38,457 nt of DNA, from NCBI GenBank assembly GCA_002505455.1, contig DAVB01000009.1, positions 1 through 38,457 on the forward strand, read 5' to 3'. Position 1 is the first letter of the stretch. Each line of letters starts with the position of its first letter. The notes beneath the pieces are model-generated. The model saw nothing but the letters and a program-made list of their open reading frames with translations, did not search any database and was not told the origin of the DNA. Of the stretch, positions 15,359 through 25,400 are shown one piece after another. This DNA comes from Euryarchaeota archaeon UBA52. GTDB lineage: Archaea > Thermoplasmatota > Poseidoniia > Poseidoniales > Thalassarchaeaceae. Made by a program: the position numbers and the translations under genes.

Positions 15359-16035
15359 GCAGATCTGATTCTCTCAATCAACTCTGCTTTCTTTCCTTTG
15401 GCGTCCATTCCTTGTTCGGAAAGAATGGCTCGAAGTTCTGCGACCTTTAGTTTGTCTAGATTATCCGGTGGATCGTTATTCTTCTCTTCAGGGGGGTCCT
15501 CATGTACAGCTTCCATCTGAGATTTGAATGCGGCTTGCTTATCCTGCTGGTCCTTGACTGCCTCAACAGCGCGCTCGATCATATCGAATCTGTCTTTGAT
15601 GGCCTCGTTCAACTGTTCAAAGAGACTCATGTGAGACTGATACCACTCATCTCTGGCTCCGAGTTCTGCCTGAGAGACTCGGAGGGACTCATCTAATTCC
15701 TCTGCAACTTCGAAGACTCGTCCGAGACGCGCTGATTCTCGTGAGTACATTTCCTCCATCTTCTCGAGATCTGGTTCAAGATGCTGGATACGCTTCCTAG
15801 CTTTGGCATGATCCATCTCAAGGTCTCTGATGCGGGAGTCTTTCTCAGTGAGTAACGATTCGAGTCCCTCACGCTCAATCTCCTTGTCTATGGCCTCTTT
15901 TTCGAGTACGTCGATGACAGCGTTCTTCTCCTGGAGTTCTTCCTCGAGCCTTCTGTAGGCCACATAGAGTTTCTCGAGACGCTGCGTTTCTTCTATCAAG
16001 CGCTCCTCAAGTTGCTGTGCGCGTTCATCCGACAT
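15355..16035 (-). CDS. Long coiled-coil protein with C-terminal SAP DNA-binding motif
   Basis: About 170 residues of heptad-rich, highly charged coiled coil (for example ERLIEETQRLEKLYVAYRRL) are followed by a Pro/Asp/Asn-rich linker and, at residues 192-226, a SAP motif: LDKLKVAELRAILSEQG then GKKAELIERI. SAP motifs are about 35 residues long and bind DNA or, at times, RNA, often linking chromosome-associated factors; they are common in eukaryotes and uncommon in archaea. The 226-residue protein has no membrane segment. It is the last gene of the minus-strand run that contains addA and addB, 69 bases after the M20 peptidase. Its stop TAA and the stop of the convergent acyltransferase share the palindrome TTAA at 15355-15358. 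A structural or scaffold role on DNA is inference. Confidence 0.8.
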   Translation of the reverse strand: MSDERAQQLEERLIEETQRLEKLYVAYRRLEEELQEKNAVIDVLEKEAIDKEIEREGLESLLTEKDSRIRDLEMDHAKARKRIQHLEPDLEKMEEMYSRESARLGRVFEVAEELDESLRVSQAELGARDEWYQSHMSLFEQLNEAIKDRFDMIERAVEAVKDQQDKQAAFKSQMEAVHEDPPEEKNNDPPDNLDKLKVAELRAILSEQGMDAKGKKAELIERIRSA

Positions 16036-16104
16036 TGGGTGCCCCTCTCTTGTTAACGATATGAATCCAGATGGTCCCTTGTTAACGTCGGATGTCTCTT
16101 TTGC

Positions 16105-17514
16105 TCAAATTCCGACGGCTCGCGTTACTGCTGCGATAACAGCAGTTAGTCGTTTAGCAGTAGGGATGTGTAGCTTTTCATCCGGGCCGTGTGCATTATT
16201 TCCAGGTCCTGAGGCCCCTGTACAAAGAAACGCTGCACTTGGGTACTTTGCCTGCATCATGGCCATGAAAGGTATCGTTCCTCCGACCCATGTAGGGTAG
16301 GGTGGACTATCAGTGAGTGCAACTGCAGCCTCATTAAGCGCAGATGAAACATTGTTCGGAAGAGGAGGTGCCTTGAAACCGTCAGCAGGAGGGTGTGCGA
16401 TGAATTTGACTTCAGCGCCGTACGGTGGATCGCTTTCCAAGGTCTCAGTCAACTCAACGAGTGCCTGCTCAGAGTTCACTCCAGGGGGGAGTCGCACGCT
16501 AAGCGCCAAATCGGTGTTAGTCCTAAGCACATTTCCAGCAGTCTGAACAGGAGGGAGGCCATCCGCACCTATCACTGAAAGTGCTGGGCGCCAATTCACA
16601 TCCAATAGCATCTGTGCGACGTCTCTTGACTGGGGTGCGAGTGTGTCGACCACCGGGAGGTCTGCCCATATTTGATCGCCTACAACTCCTGCTATGTCTC
16701 TAGCAGAAGACTCCAGCGATTGATCGATATCAGTATGGAGAGAAGGTATCAGAATTCTGCCTGTCTTTGAATCTTCAATCCTATCTAGGAGTATTCTTGC
16801 AATTCTGAATGATGACGGTATTGCTCCCCCAGCCATGCCTGAATGGACCCCCTCATGTGATACCCGGACAGACAGCGTCCCATGGATGAGTCCTCTGAGG
16901 GCATCAGTAGTCCAGATTCTGTCATAATCAGGGCCCCCACTATCCATGACAACGACCAGGTCTGGATTACCGAGATGTTCTGCATACGCATCTAGATATG
17001 CAGGGAGATCATATGATCCGGATTCTTCACAAGTTTCAATCAAGAATGTGGCTGATGGATGTTGTAAATCATGTTCTTGAAGCGCCTTTATCGCACTTAT
17101 ACAGAGATATCCCCCATATCCATCATCAACGGAGCCACGGCCGAAAAGCCATGGATCTATTCGAACTGCTTTGAGGGGTGAGAGCCCTTCTGACCATAGT
17201 TCTGGTTTCGATGGTTGCTTATCGAGATGTGAGTAAAACAGAATCTCCCCAGGTGCCGTCCCCTCGATATTTATGATAAGTATCGGGGTTCTTCCTTCCA
17301 GGGTCATTGTAGTCATGCTACATCCGTCTAAATTCTGCTTCTCGACCCACTTACAGAACAAATCTATTGTCGCTTGCAATTCACCTTTCTGCTGCCATTC
17401 AGGTTCAAAACTCGGTGATAGTGCTTCTATTGATATGAATTCAGAAAGGCTCGGTATTATGGAAGATTCCCAATGTCTGTCAGCCCATGAATGGAGTGCT
17501 TCATAGTCAAGCAT
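16105..17514 (-). CDS. M20-family zinc metallopeptidase (dipeptidase/deacylase type)
   Basis: A di-zinc hydrolase of the M20 family, cutting dipeptides or N-acyl amino acids in the cytoplasm. Metal and catalytic motifs are in order: YSHLDKQP (His and Asp), GRGSVDDGYGG (bridging Asp), ETCEESGS (catalytic Glu pair), VVMDSGGPD (Asp) and NNAHGPDEKLHI (last His). The dimerisation or lid domain begins near SVRVSHEGVHSGMAGG. The length is 469 residues from MLDYEALHSWAD. The frame also opens 13 codons upstream at 17553, overlapping the addA end by 17 bases, and neither start has a clear Shine-Dalgarno. It probably shares a transcript with addA. The substrate cannot be named. Confidence 0.9.
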   Translation of the reverse strand: MLDYEALHSWADRHWESSIIPSLSEFISIEALSPSFEPEWQQKGELQATIDLFCKWVEKQNLDGCSMTTMTLEGRTPILIINIEGTAPGEILFYSHLDKQPSKPELWSEGLSPLKAVRIDPWLFGRGSVDDGYGGYLCISAIKALQEHDLQHPSATFLIETCEESGSYDLPAYLDAYAEHLGNPDLVVVMDSGGPDYDRIWTTDALRGLIHGTLSVRVSHEGVHSGMAGGAIPSSFRIARILLDRIEDSKTGRILIPSLHTDIDQSLESSARDIAGVVGDQIWADLPVVDTLAPQSRDVAQMLLDVNWRPALSVIGADGLPPVQTAGNVLRTNTDLALSVRLPPGVNSEQALVELTETLESDPPYGAEVKFIAHPPADGFKAPPLPNNVSSALNEAAVALTDSPPYPTWVGGTIPFMAMMQAKYPSAAFLCTGASGPGNNAHGPDEKLHIPTAKRLTAVIAAVTRAVGI

Positions 17515-17536
17515 GATTGTGGCATGAATGGGTAGT

Positions 17537-20500
17537 TCATTGAGAATTCCCATGATCTAGAAGGGGGACATTCCTTGAATTGAGGTGTTCCCTTGCCTTG
17601 ATTTGAAGGAGTTGTTTGAGTTCCGATCGTAGATCCGTCATCATCTTGTCTGGATATTCAATCATACGTCCATTGCCAGGCCATACTATTGCGGGAGGCA
17701 GCATCAATCTCCTCTTTTCTTCAGGGGCTTGCGAATTCATCGCTCGTAGGGCTCCGTCGTAGATCGCGAGTTGTATCCCATGTCTTCTAAGTAAGGCGAA
17801 TTCGTTTTCTGTACTTGGCTCGTGACCCTCCATATCATGCTGCAATTCTGGCAATTTTCTCCTACATCCATCGGTCTTAATATCAGCAACTCGAAGGGTG
17901 TTTCTCCCTGATGGGTCTTCAGTGCAAATGACGAGATCGATGAAACCCTGAAGTTGAACCAATGCCCTGTCTTCTAACGTCTTTTCTACAAACCCTTCAG
18001 GCGCCCACGGGCCGTGTAGGATGGGGTCGAATTCGACGCCGAAGGTGTGTGAAAAGGGAAGTTCTGTTCTCAGGCCCAGCAATCTGTGTCCATCTACCCT
18101 TTTCCCCGTGGAGAGCAGGCCTAGATGCCCATGTTCCAAACGGCGAGTTAATTCGGATACCAATTCACAAAGTTGTTTATTCGCATAATCTAATCCCTGT
18201 TCTGTGATGATGGTTTTGATGAGTCTTTGATCCGTAAGTCTGTTGGGTCTTTTTTGAGTCCAAGATGATGGGAGGTCGATCTTTCCTTCGACGCCCGGAT
18301 TTCCAACTCCCAATTCGACAATGCGGTGCACTATATCGCCCAATTCCGTAGCTGAGAAATCGCTGTGAGCGGCGTGTTCAAAGTATACGTGTTCATTGGT
18401 TGCTGGGGAGTCCCCATGCAGTGAAGACGGGTATATTCGTACTTTCCTTGGTTTTCCTCTGGATGGTTTCTGGTCCGATTGTGTTCTTTCTGGTGTTTCC
18501 AAAAGCGCCTTGGAAATCTGATTCATGGTATTGAATGGTGTTTTCTGCTCTTCTTCAACTTCGAAACAATCAGAGCTGTGCATCATCAATATGGGTATTG
18601 AACTATCTCCCCCAATGAATGAAGGGTTTTCTGCCATCCACCCTGGATCCAAAGAAATCTGATACTTTGATTCAAGAGGGAAATCTATTGAGGAGGATAA
18701 TCTGGAAGTTACCCATCGGGCAATTTCTCTCTCAGAATCAGTCCTTGCTCTTTTACTATATTGATGGACCACCACAGCCCTCTCTTCATCGGTCGACGAA
18801 GGTAGTGGGTTTTCTTTGGCATTGTTTTCGTTGAAAATTATGTCAATCGCCTTGGCCCTCATTGAATCTGTTATCATGTATCCAAGTGGAGTGCCCCAGT
18901 AGCTATTCTTGTTCCAATGAGTGAATGTCAAGCCCTCTCCATCTACCCACTCGGGCTCCAATTCTCCCTGAGGAGAGCCTACGATGATCAGCCTATCCTC
19001 GGCCCTTGTAGCAGCCACGTAAAGGAGTCTCCTAGCCTCTGCATCTCTCCTAGATTTCGTGGTTCTTCTCGCATGGTCCCACATTACGGATAGTGCTGGG
19101 TTGACATCGTCCCCCCATGGACGCGGATTAGCGGCGAATATCTCCGGCGAGGCTGCAAAACGGTCCACATTCTCATGAAATTGGCCAACCAGTGCTTGAC
19201 TAAACAAATCAACGAGTATCACAACCTTGGATTCCAATCCTTTTGACTGGTGAATTGACATCAATCTGACCGCATCTGCCGAGGGGTTTGTCATGCTCTG
19301 CTCCCCTCCATCCGAGTCTTCCCGAATTGATCTCAAAGTATCGGCAGCAAGCAGCAATGATCCGTTTTCTTTCTCCAGTGTCTTTGAAATGAATTGTATG
19401 GCCTGTTCCGCTTGCTGTTTGGCGTTTAACGATGGGTAGGCCAAAAGAAGATCTGAAACATCAAGGGTCTCGTGAAGAAGTTGTATAATTCGTTCTTCTG
19501 AGTTCATCTCATTCCATCTGCGGACTAATCTTCCAGAGGGCATATCTTTTGTAAAATCAGAGAGTGCGGATAGCATATTTTCATATTCTTCGGATTTCAA
19601 AATGAATTCATGAGTCTGTTTGTCGGACAAAGAAAGCAAAGGAGATCGAGCAACCCATGCTGCATAATACTTCGATTGTGGTCGGGCGCATAGTTGGAAA
19701 AGTGCCTCAATTGCAGATGCGACCGGTTGTTCGAAAAGATCTCCTTCATGATCTACATATGTGTTGATGCCTTGCTTCCATAACTCTCTAATCAGGGGAT
19801 CTCTCATTGCACTCCTTGATGCCATTAAGATCAATATTTCATTGGGTTCTACGCTCTCGAATTCCTTCTGAATCCAACTACCATCTGCTTTCTTAATCCT
19901 TATTGGACTCCCTGCAATCAATGATTTGACTCTCAGTGAAGTATACCTAGCAATGCGATCGACTCTCTTTGAATGTGGGTTGCTTATGGTGTCAACAGTC
20001 TTGTCGAGGTTTACATCTGGATTGTTGCTTATTCGAGTCTTCTCGGGGCATATCCACTCTAGATGACCACTTTCTTGTAGCTGCAAGACTTTCTCAGACG
20101 CTTTCTCTTGATTTTGCTCGTAATTCATATCATTTGGTAGAGGCGTTCGCAAGTCCTGTGCATCTGCATACCAGCCTGCTTGCACAGGCTCTCTGTTTCT
20201 TTCTGAAAATACGTCATGCCACCACCCATTGATAGTTGACAATAGTCCCTTCTTAGTCCTGAAATTATAGTTTAGGCGAATGAGTCCCTCAGATCTGGCC
20301 TTGATTTGCTCAGGTGTCAGATTTTCACCAAAACCGTCTTGCTGATCGAACCTTATCCATGATTCCATATGCCTCCCGGATTGAATATTACGAGTTTTTG
20401 CGGTGGCGAAGGCAATTTGATGGGCGTATCTCGGGTCTCGGCTTTTGTTTCTCTTTCTCAGAGGCGGGTCTCTTGTCAGAGAAGATATGCTATCGAACTC

Positions 20501-22447
20501 CATTTTGTTGATTTTTCTTATATATTGATTATATTTCTTGAATCCAGAGGGATCAGCCTGCCTAAAGCCGTAGATGGATTGCTTCATGTCCCCCACATAA
20601 CAGACCGTGGGCTGCCAAGGAGTATCTGGAATTTCTTTTTCACCTGTTTTTACCTCTCTTGGGCCCCATAGCCTAGACAATAGTCTCCATTGCAGTGGCG
20701 AGTTGTCTTGGGCCTCGTCGATGATAAATGCCAGATAGCGTCTTCTAACAGATTTCAAAGTTTCAAAACGGTGCTGTAGATCATTTGATACTTTTTCAAT
20801 TAATGAATTTGGATATTGATCATTTCCTTTATCGGCCATTTCATTTAAACAATAGAGTGCGCGTTCTATGTGGTCATCTTGCCACGGCTCATCCGGCCCA
20901 TCATCCAGTATCCTTACAATTTCAGCAGGGTACATTTTCTCAGTCTTGCAAATGTATGGACATCTCAACAACAGGAGGTCTGCCGATAGTTCCAGTATAT
21001 CTGAAAATTCCCGTAACTCTTGTTTGTTTTTTATACTCCTCAATATGCTCTTTAGGCCCTCGGCGGATAGTCTCAGATCGTCCAAATGTTGCGCTTCGGC
21101 ATCGATTGAGAACGCATATTTCTCTAATTCTTCTTTAGGACGTATACCCAATCTTTCGGAAGGCGGATATTGAATTGGTATTTTCCGAGATCCATCAGGA
21201 TTCAATAATTGATTTACCATAGCAGAGAGTTTCAGAATTTCTTTCGTCCTAAGATTCGTCTCTAACATCATCTGAATATTCTTGAAGCCGAATTTCATCT
21301 CATCCTTTGCACGTTTCGCCTCTTCGCTGCCTCCCATGGCAGACAACGTGAGGATTCCAGCAGGCCATTCTTCTGTATTTGGAAGGCTGCCACGTGGAAA
21401 AAATGTCCCGGTACCCGGCTTTGATCGTGAGAGAATAGTTAGTTTTGAGAGCCATTCGATTTCTTCTTCGATATTTGCTGGTTTGTACTGTGACAATTGA
21501 TCTAGGATCCCTATCCGATCTTCGATTTTCCATCCGTTAGGGGCGATTATGTGGCTGTATTTTCTGATGGTCTCCATAACATCCCCGATGTTTTCGAATA
21601 GTGTTTCAATTAGCGAAGACATCTGTTCTGGGGCAACCCATGAATACAGTTCATCCAGTAATTTCTGTGTGGTAATATGTCCGTTTTCGGTCAGTCTATT
21701 CGAGGCTTCTTCCACAAATATCGATTTTTTAATCAGATTACTCAGGACATTGTCAAGGCGTCGTCTACCTGAATATGTCTTTGTCAGCCTATCACGGGCT
21801 TTCGCGATGTTAATTGCTTGATCGCTGCGGAGGAATTCTGAATGCGATGCGGTGAAATGATCGGGATTCGACGGGATTTTCCAGAATATATCGATGGCTT
21901 CTTTTCGAATGGCTTGTGAGGCGTAATTTTCGATTATTTGTGATTTTGTTGATTCGCCAAGATATGATAGAAACGGAGTTACTAATCTTAAGAAAAAGGA
22001 GTGGATTGTTCCAATTGGTGCATCTTCTAAAAAGGCCTTCAATTGATCTCTATCAGCTGAAGAGAGTAATCTTGGTTCAGTATTTTTTTTATCGCTTATT
22101 GGGCCGGCCTGCATATCTTGCAGTGTGTTTCGGAGGCGTTTTTTCATCTCATTGGCAGCAGCCACGGTGAAGGTGAGCAGCACGACCTCTCCAGGAAGTA
22201 GGCCTTTCCATTCAGAGGGGTCTGATGGTCTTGGTCCTCTGCTTCGAATTATTCCAGATGCCACCCTAGTTGGTCTTTCTGGTATTGGCAAGATCTCCGT
22301 TGCTCTTTGTCGTTCACTGAAATAATGTTCTACGACGCGGTTGACAATTGTAGCTGTTTTTCCAGTTCCTGCACCGGCATCGATCGCGATGTGTGCATCG
22401 ATATTCAGTGCTAATCTCTGTGCTGTGTTTAAAGAAATACGAGGCAT
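17537..22447 (-). CDS. addA: AddA-like ATP-dependent helicase-nuclease subunit (UvrD/RecB superfamily)
   Basis: A very large (1636-residue) SF1 helicase-nuclease that would unwind and resect double-strand breaks for recombination. Helicase motifs are AGAGTGKT (residues 24-31), FIIDEAQDNSPLQW (around 575-588), VRLMSIHQSKGLESKVVIL (around 1065) and LYVAATRAEDRLII (around 1145). The C-terminal part is a RecB-type PD-(D/E)xK nuclease: GFIDLVI near 1502 and LRVADIKTDG near 1523, with the expected G-D-DxK pattern, then a conserved Gln/Tyr helix (IQLAIYDGAL). It is about 400 residues longer than Bacillus AddA. It starts one base after the addB-like stop, so the two are co-translated. RecB-only or UvrD-like alternatives are less likely given the partner. 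Transfer from bacteria is inferred. Confidence 0.88.
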   Translation of the reverse strand: MPRISLNTAQRLALNIDAHIAIDAGAGTGKTATIVNRVVEHYFSERQRATEILPIPERPTRVASGIIRSRGPRPSDPSEWKGLLPGEVVLLTFTVAAANEMKKRLRNTLQDMQAGPISDKKNTEPRLLSSADRDQLKAFLEDAPIGTIHSFFLRLVTPFLSYLGESTKSQIIENYASQAIRKEAIDIFWKIPSNPDHFTASHSEFLRSDQAINIAKARDRLTKTYSGRRRLDNVLSNLIKKSIFVEEASNRLTENGHITTQKLLDELYSWVAPEQMSSLIETLFENIGDVMETIRKYSHIIAPNGWKIEDRIGILDQLSQYKPANIEEEIEWLSKLTILSRSKPGTGTFFPRGSLPNTEEWPAGILTLSAMGGSEEAKRAKDEMKFGFKNIQMMLETNLRTKEILKLSAMVNQLLNPDGSRKIPIQYPPSERLGIRPKEELEKYAFSIDAEAQHLDDLRLSAEGLKSILRSIKNKQELREFSDILELSADLLLLRCPYICKTEKMYPAEIVRILDDGPDEPWQDDHIERALYCLNEMADKGNDQYPNSLIEKVSNDLQHRFETLKSVRRRYLAFIIDEAQDNSPLQWRLLSRLWGPREVKTGEKEIPDTPWQPTVCYVGDMKQSIYGFRQADPSGFKKYNQYIRKINKMEFDSISSLTRDPPLRKRNKSRDPRYAHQIAFATAKTRNIQSGRHMESWIRFDQQDGFGENLTPEQIKARSEGLIRLNYNFRTKKGLLSTINGWWHDVFSERNREPVQAGWYADAQDLRTPLPNDMNYEQNQEKASEKVLQLQESGHLEWICPEKTRISNNPDVNLDKTVDTISNPHSKRVDRIARYTSLRVKSLIAGSPIRIKKADGSWIQKEFESVEPNEILILMASRSAMRDPLIRELWKQGINTYVDHEGDLFEQPVASAIEALFQLCARPQSKYYAAWVARSPLLSLSDKQTHEFILKSEEYENMLSALSDFTKDMPSGRLVRRWNEMNSEERIIQLLHETLDVSDLLLAYPSLNAKQQAEQAIQFISKTLEKENGSLLLAADTLRSIREDSDGGEQSMTNPSADAVRLMSIHQSKGLESKVVILVDLFSQALVGQFHENVDRFAASPEIFAANPRPWGDDVNPALSVMWDHARRTTKSRRDAEARRLLYVAATRAEDRLIIVGSPQGELEPEWVDGEGLTFTHWNKNSYWGTPLGYMITDSMRAKAIDIIFNENNAKENPLPSSTDEERAVVVHQYSKRARTDSEREIARWVTSRLSSSIDFPLESKYQISLDPGWMAENPSFIGGDSSIPILMMHSSDCFEVEEEQKTPFNTMNQISKALLETPERTQSDQKPSRGKPRKVRIYPSSLHGDSPATNEHVYFEHAAHSDFSATELGDIVHRIVELGVGNPGVEGKIDLPSSWTQKRPNRLTDQRLIKTIITEQGLDYANKQLCELVSELTRRLEHGHLGLLSTGKRVDGHRLLGLRTELPFSHTFGVEFDPILHGPWAPEGFVEKTLEDRALVQLQGFIDLVICTEDPSGRNTLRVADIKTDGCRRKLPELQHDMEGHEPSTENEFALLRRHGIQLAIYDGALRAMNSQAPEEKRRLMLPPAIVWPGNGRMIEYPDKMMTDLRSELKQLLQIKAREHLNSRNVPLLDHGNSQ

Positions 22448-22448
22448 C

Positions 22449-25400
22449 CTAAAATCCTCCTATTTGTTTTTGATCGCACATATTCCTTATCTCACAATAT
22501 CTGCATTCCCTTGAAGGCATGGGATTGACGTATCCAGAATTTGCATGCCCTATAATTCCGCCAACTACGACCAATCTATGAGTCATCCAAGCGCGGAAGG
22601 GGTCTGATTCTGATTGATGGTCTTCATCATAAAATCTGAACATATTTTTTGCATAAGTTGTTCCTTCGCCGAAGCCATCCTTTTTGTCGAATGGGAAATA
22701 GTCTGATTTCTCAATGAAATGTTTGGTTTGATAGCCCATAACGCTGATCCCTACCCCCACGACTAAATCTCCTGGATGGGCAATTTCCCAAGCTCTAGCA
22801 TAAATTGGCAGTTGTAAGTCTTCAAAAAAGCCCTTTTTATGTCGTTCTTCCAGTTTTTGTGAACCACTGTAAGTCTTCAAATCTCTAATTATGATCAGTC
22901 TTCGAGGTTTCCAATCTGTTCCATGAATTCTGAGAGGAGCGATTTCATGACTACCGGTCTCGTCTACCCATTTCTTAGATTCGGTGTCAAATGGAATGAT
23001 ATCGACTCGATCGATTATGCCATTAACCGAGAAGGGTCTGATGTGCTCTCCCTTTTCCCCTGAATATTCTCCAGGTATATCGATTGTAAGTCGTTTTTTA
23101 GAAGAGGAGATGTCCCATTCTGTAGAGATAGGTGCAGAACGATTCAAGTCGTTGAACTCGGCATCGATGATTGAGCCAATTCTCCCAGATGGTTCGATAG
23201 GCTTTGGGTCACTGAGCCACGATATCCACTCTGAATGATTCATTCCGGTTAACATCCAAAGTCGTTGAATCGCCACAGCATCGGACCTTGAAATCCAGGT
23301 TGCCCTTTCTGACAGGGATATCAATCCGATCTTCATCAATTCATTTTTGTTGAGTTTCCCATCGGATAGTGTCCTGAAACTCATTGACGGATCCTGTGTT
23401 TCTTTTTCGATCCCAACTTCCACTCCGAGGGATTCTTTCAGTATATCGTGATGGACATCGTGGAGCAAAGTGCCGTACACCCTACTGTCTAAATCTTGTT
23501 CAGTGATTTCTTCTTCTGATATTTTGTGGTATTTTGCAAGCCATGCCCTTCTTGGGCATCCTCTCCAATTCATCAGCCTGCTTGGTGACCAATACTTTCT
23601 TTGAATCGAGATATTGGTATGACCGTGTCTAGAATCATGCTGCTCAATACCAGATTTCCAGGGAGTTATCGGGCATGGTTCTATGCTCGGAGTTACGATG
23701 ATGATTTCTTTTCCCTTCTCGTCTATGCGACGTGTTGCAGCTCCTACTACAGGCCACCGATTATTATATCGGGGGTTTTTCAGACCGTATTTCTCTGATT
23801 TGGTTTCTTTGATTTCTGTATACCGCAACAAAGGAGTTTGAATTAGCTTGTGTAGTGAATCTTCGGAGAGGTATCCATCCTCTCCTGCCAGTATGGGCAT
23901 CCTATACTGCATATCAAGAAATAATTCCCGACTAATTTTCGAATAGGGAGCAAGTGGACTTAGTGGCTTTTTGGTGGCTTTTTCACCCTCAATCAACTTT
24001 TTTCCATCAGCTCTCAATCTTTCTCTAGGGCTTGACTGCAAGACAGAATCTGGAAAGTCTTTAGATTCTGGTGAGCTTTCATCATCCAGCCATTCTTCCA
24101 AGATTAAGGAGGAGGGTGCGCTAATATCCGAGTCCTTAGCACGAATGACACTGATTTTATTTCCTGAATGAATCAGATGATGCCAAAAATGTCTCGCTGA
24201 GAGAACTGGAGATTCGGGGTTTGTGGATTTGAACTTGTATAATTCATCTGAAGAGAGCAATGGTACCATGGATGGTCGCATAGGCCACGAAGTGGAAGAA
24301 AGATGTGTTATTATGACGTGATCTGCTGTACAGCCAAGTGCCTCCTTGGGGGATAGAATCCTCAGTTTTGGATTTGAAATCTGTAATGGATGGCTATTAT
24401 CGATCTCAATTATCCTTAACAGTGTCTCAACCCATAAAGGGCCCACATTCTGAACTTGAAGATTCAATCTTGACGACAAAGTTTCAAACTCTTGAATACG
24501 TGTCTTGAGATCTTGAGTGTTTTGTTTGATTTCTCCGTCTTGTTCGAGTGTAATAATTTCTGGCTGTGTCGCGGTCAGAGATCGGAAGAATCCATCCAAC
24601 CATTTTTTCCCATTATCACTTTTCACGGTCAATGGGAGTTCTTTTCCGGTTGTGCATCCAATCACGCAATCTTGGTTATCCAGGTATTCTCTATCCCATT
24701 TTGGCAACATCGGATACAATGACCTGAATAGGTTAGCCAGCCACCACTGTAATTCTTCCCAATGGTGTGCATCTTTACTGCTTTCTTTTGATAGAGATAT
24801 GCTCTCAAGCCATTCTCGGATTGCGCCCTGGCCGCCGGTGATATGATGATTTCTTGCATGCTCCTCTAACAAATCCAAATGACATTTTGGCGTTAAGTTT
24901 GGATTCGATGGGTGTGATTCGGATATCAATATCCTTTCAAAAAGGCCATCATTTGAGACTTGTCTAATCTTTTCGACGGAGAAGGATTTCATTCCATTGG
25001 CAAGAGAAATCAATGTGGAAAAGGGCCTCATGATGTGTTTCTTTTCTGCGATTTCCAGCTCGGGAGATACCAGGGAAGAAACTGATTCGATGCATCGACG
25101 CCAGCCCAATGCTCTTGACTTCCAATCAGGGTCTACGATGAGTATTGATGCATCGGGATTTTCTTCTTTGGCGATTTCACATATATTTGAGACGGCGAAC
25201 ATCGTTTGTTTTTCCATTTCTAGAGCATAGTGTTCGATATTGGGTTTGGCGGGCTCATTAACTAACGAATGCAATGGAATCCAATCTGGCATCTGTTCCT
25301 GGTCGGTTATTGGAAAGATGTCCTCGATCTGAAGACCGTGTTCCCCTAGTCGATAGCTTCCGGAATTGGTGATCTGATGGATAGGCAGAAACCTAAGCAG

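Noticed and set aside
22081..22100. T-rich run (tatttttttttatcgc) that might be a terminator
   Set aside because: It lies inside the addA coding frame and encodes ordinary residues, with the frame open on both sides.
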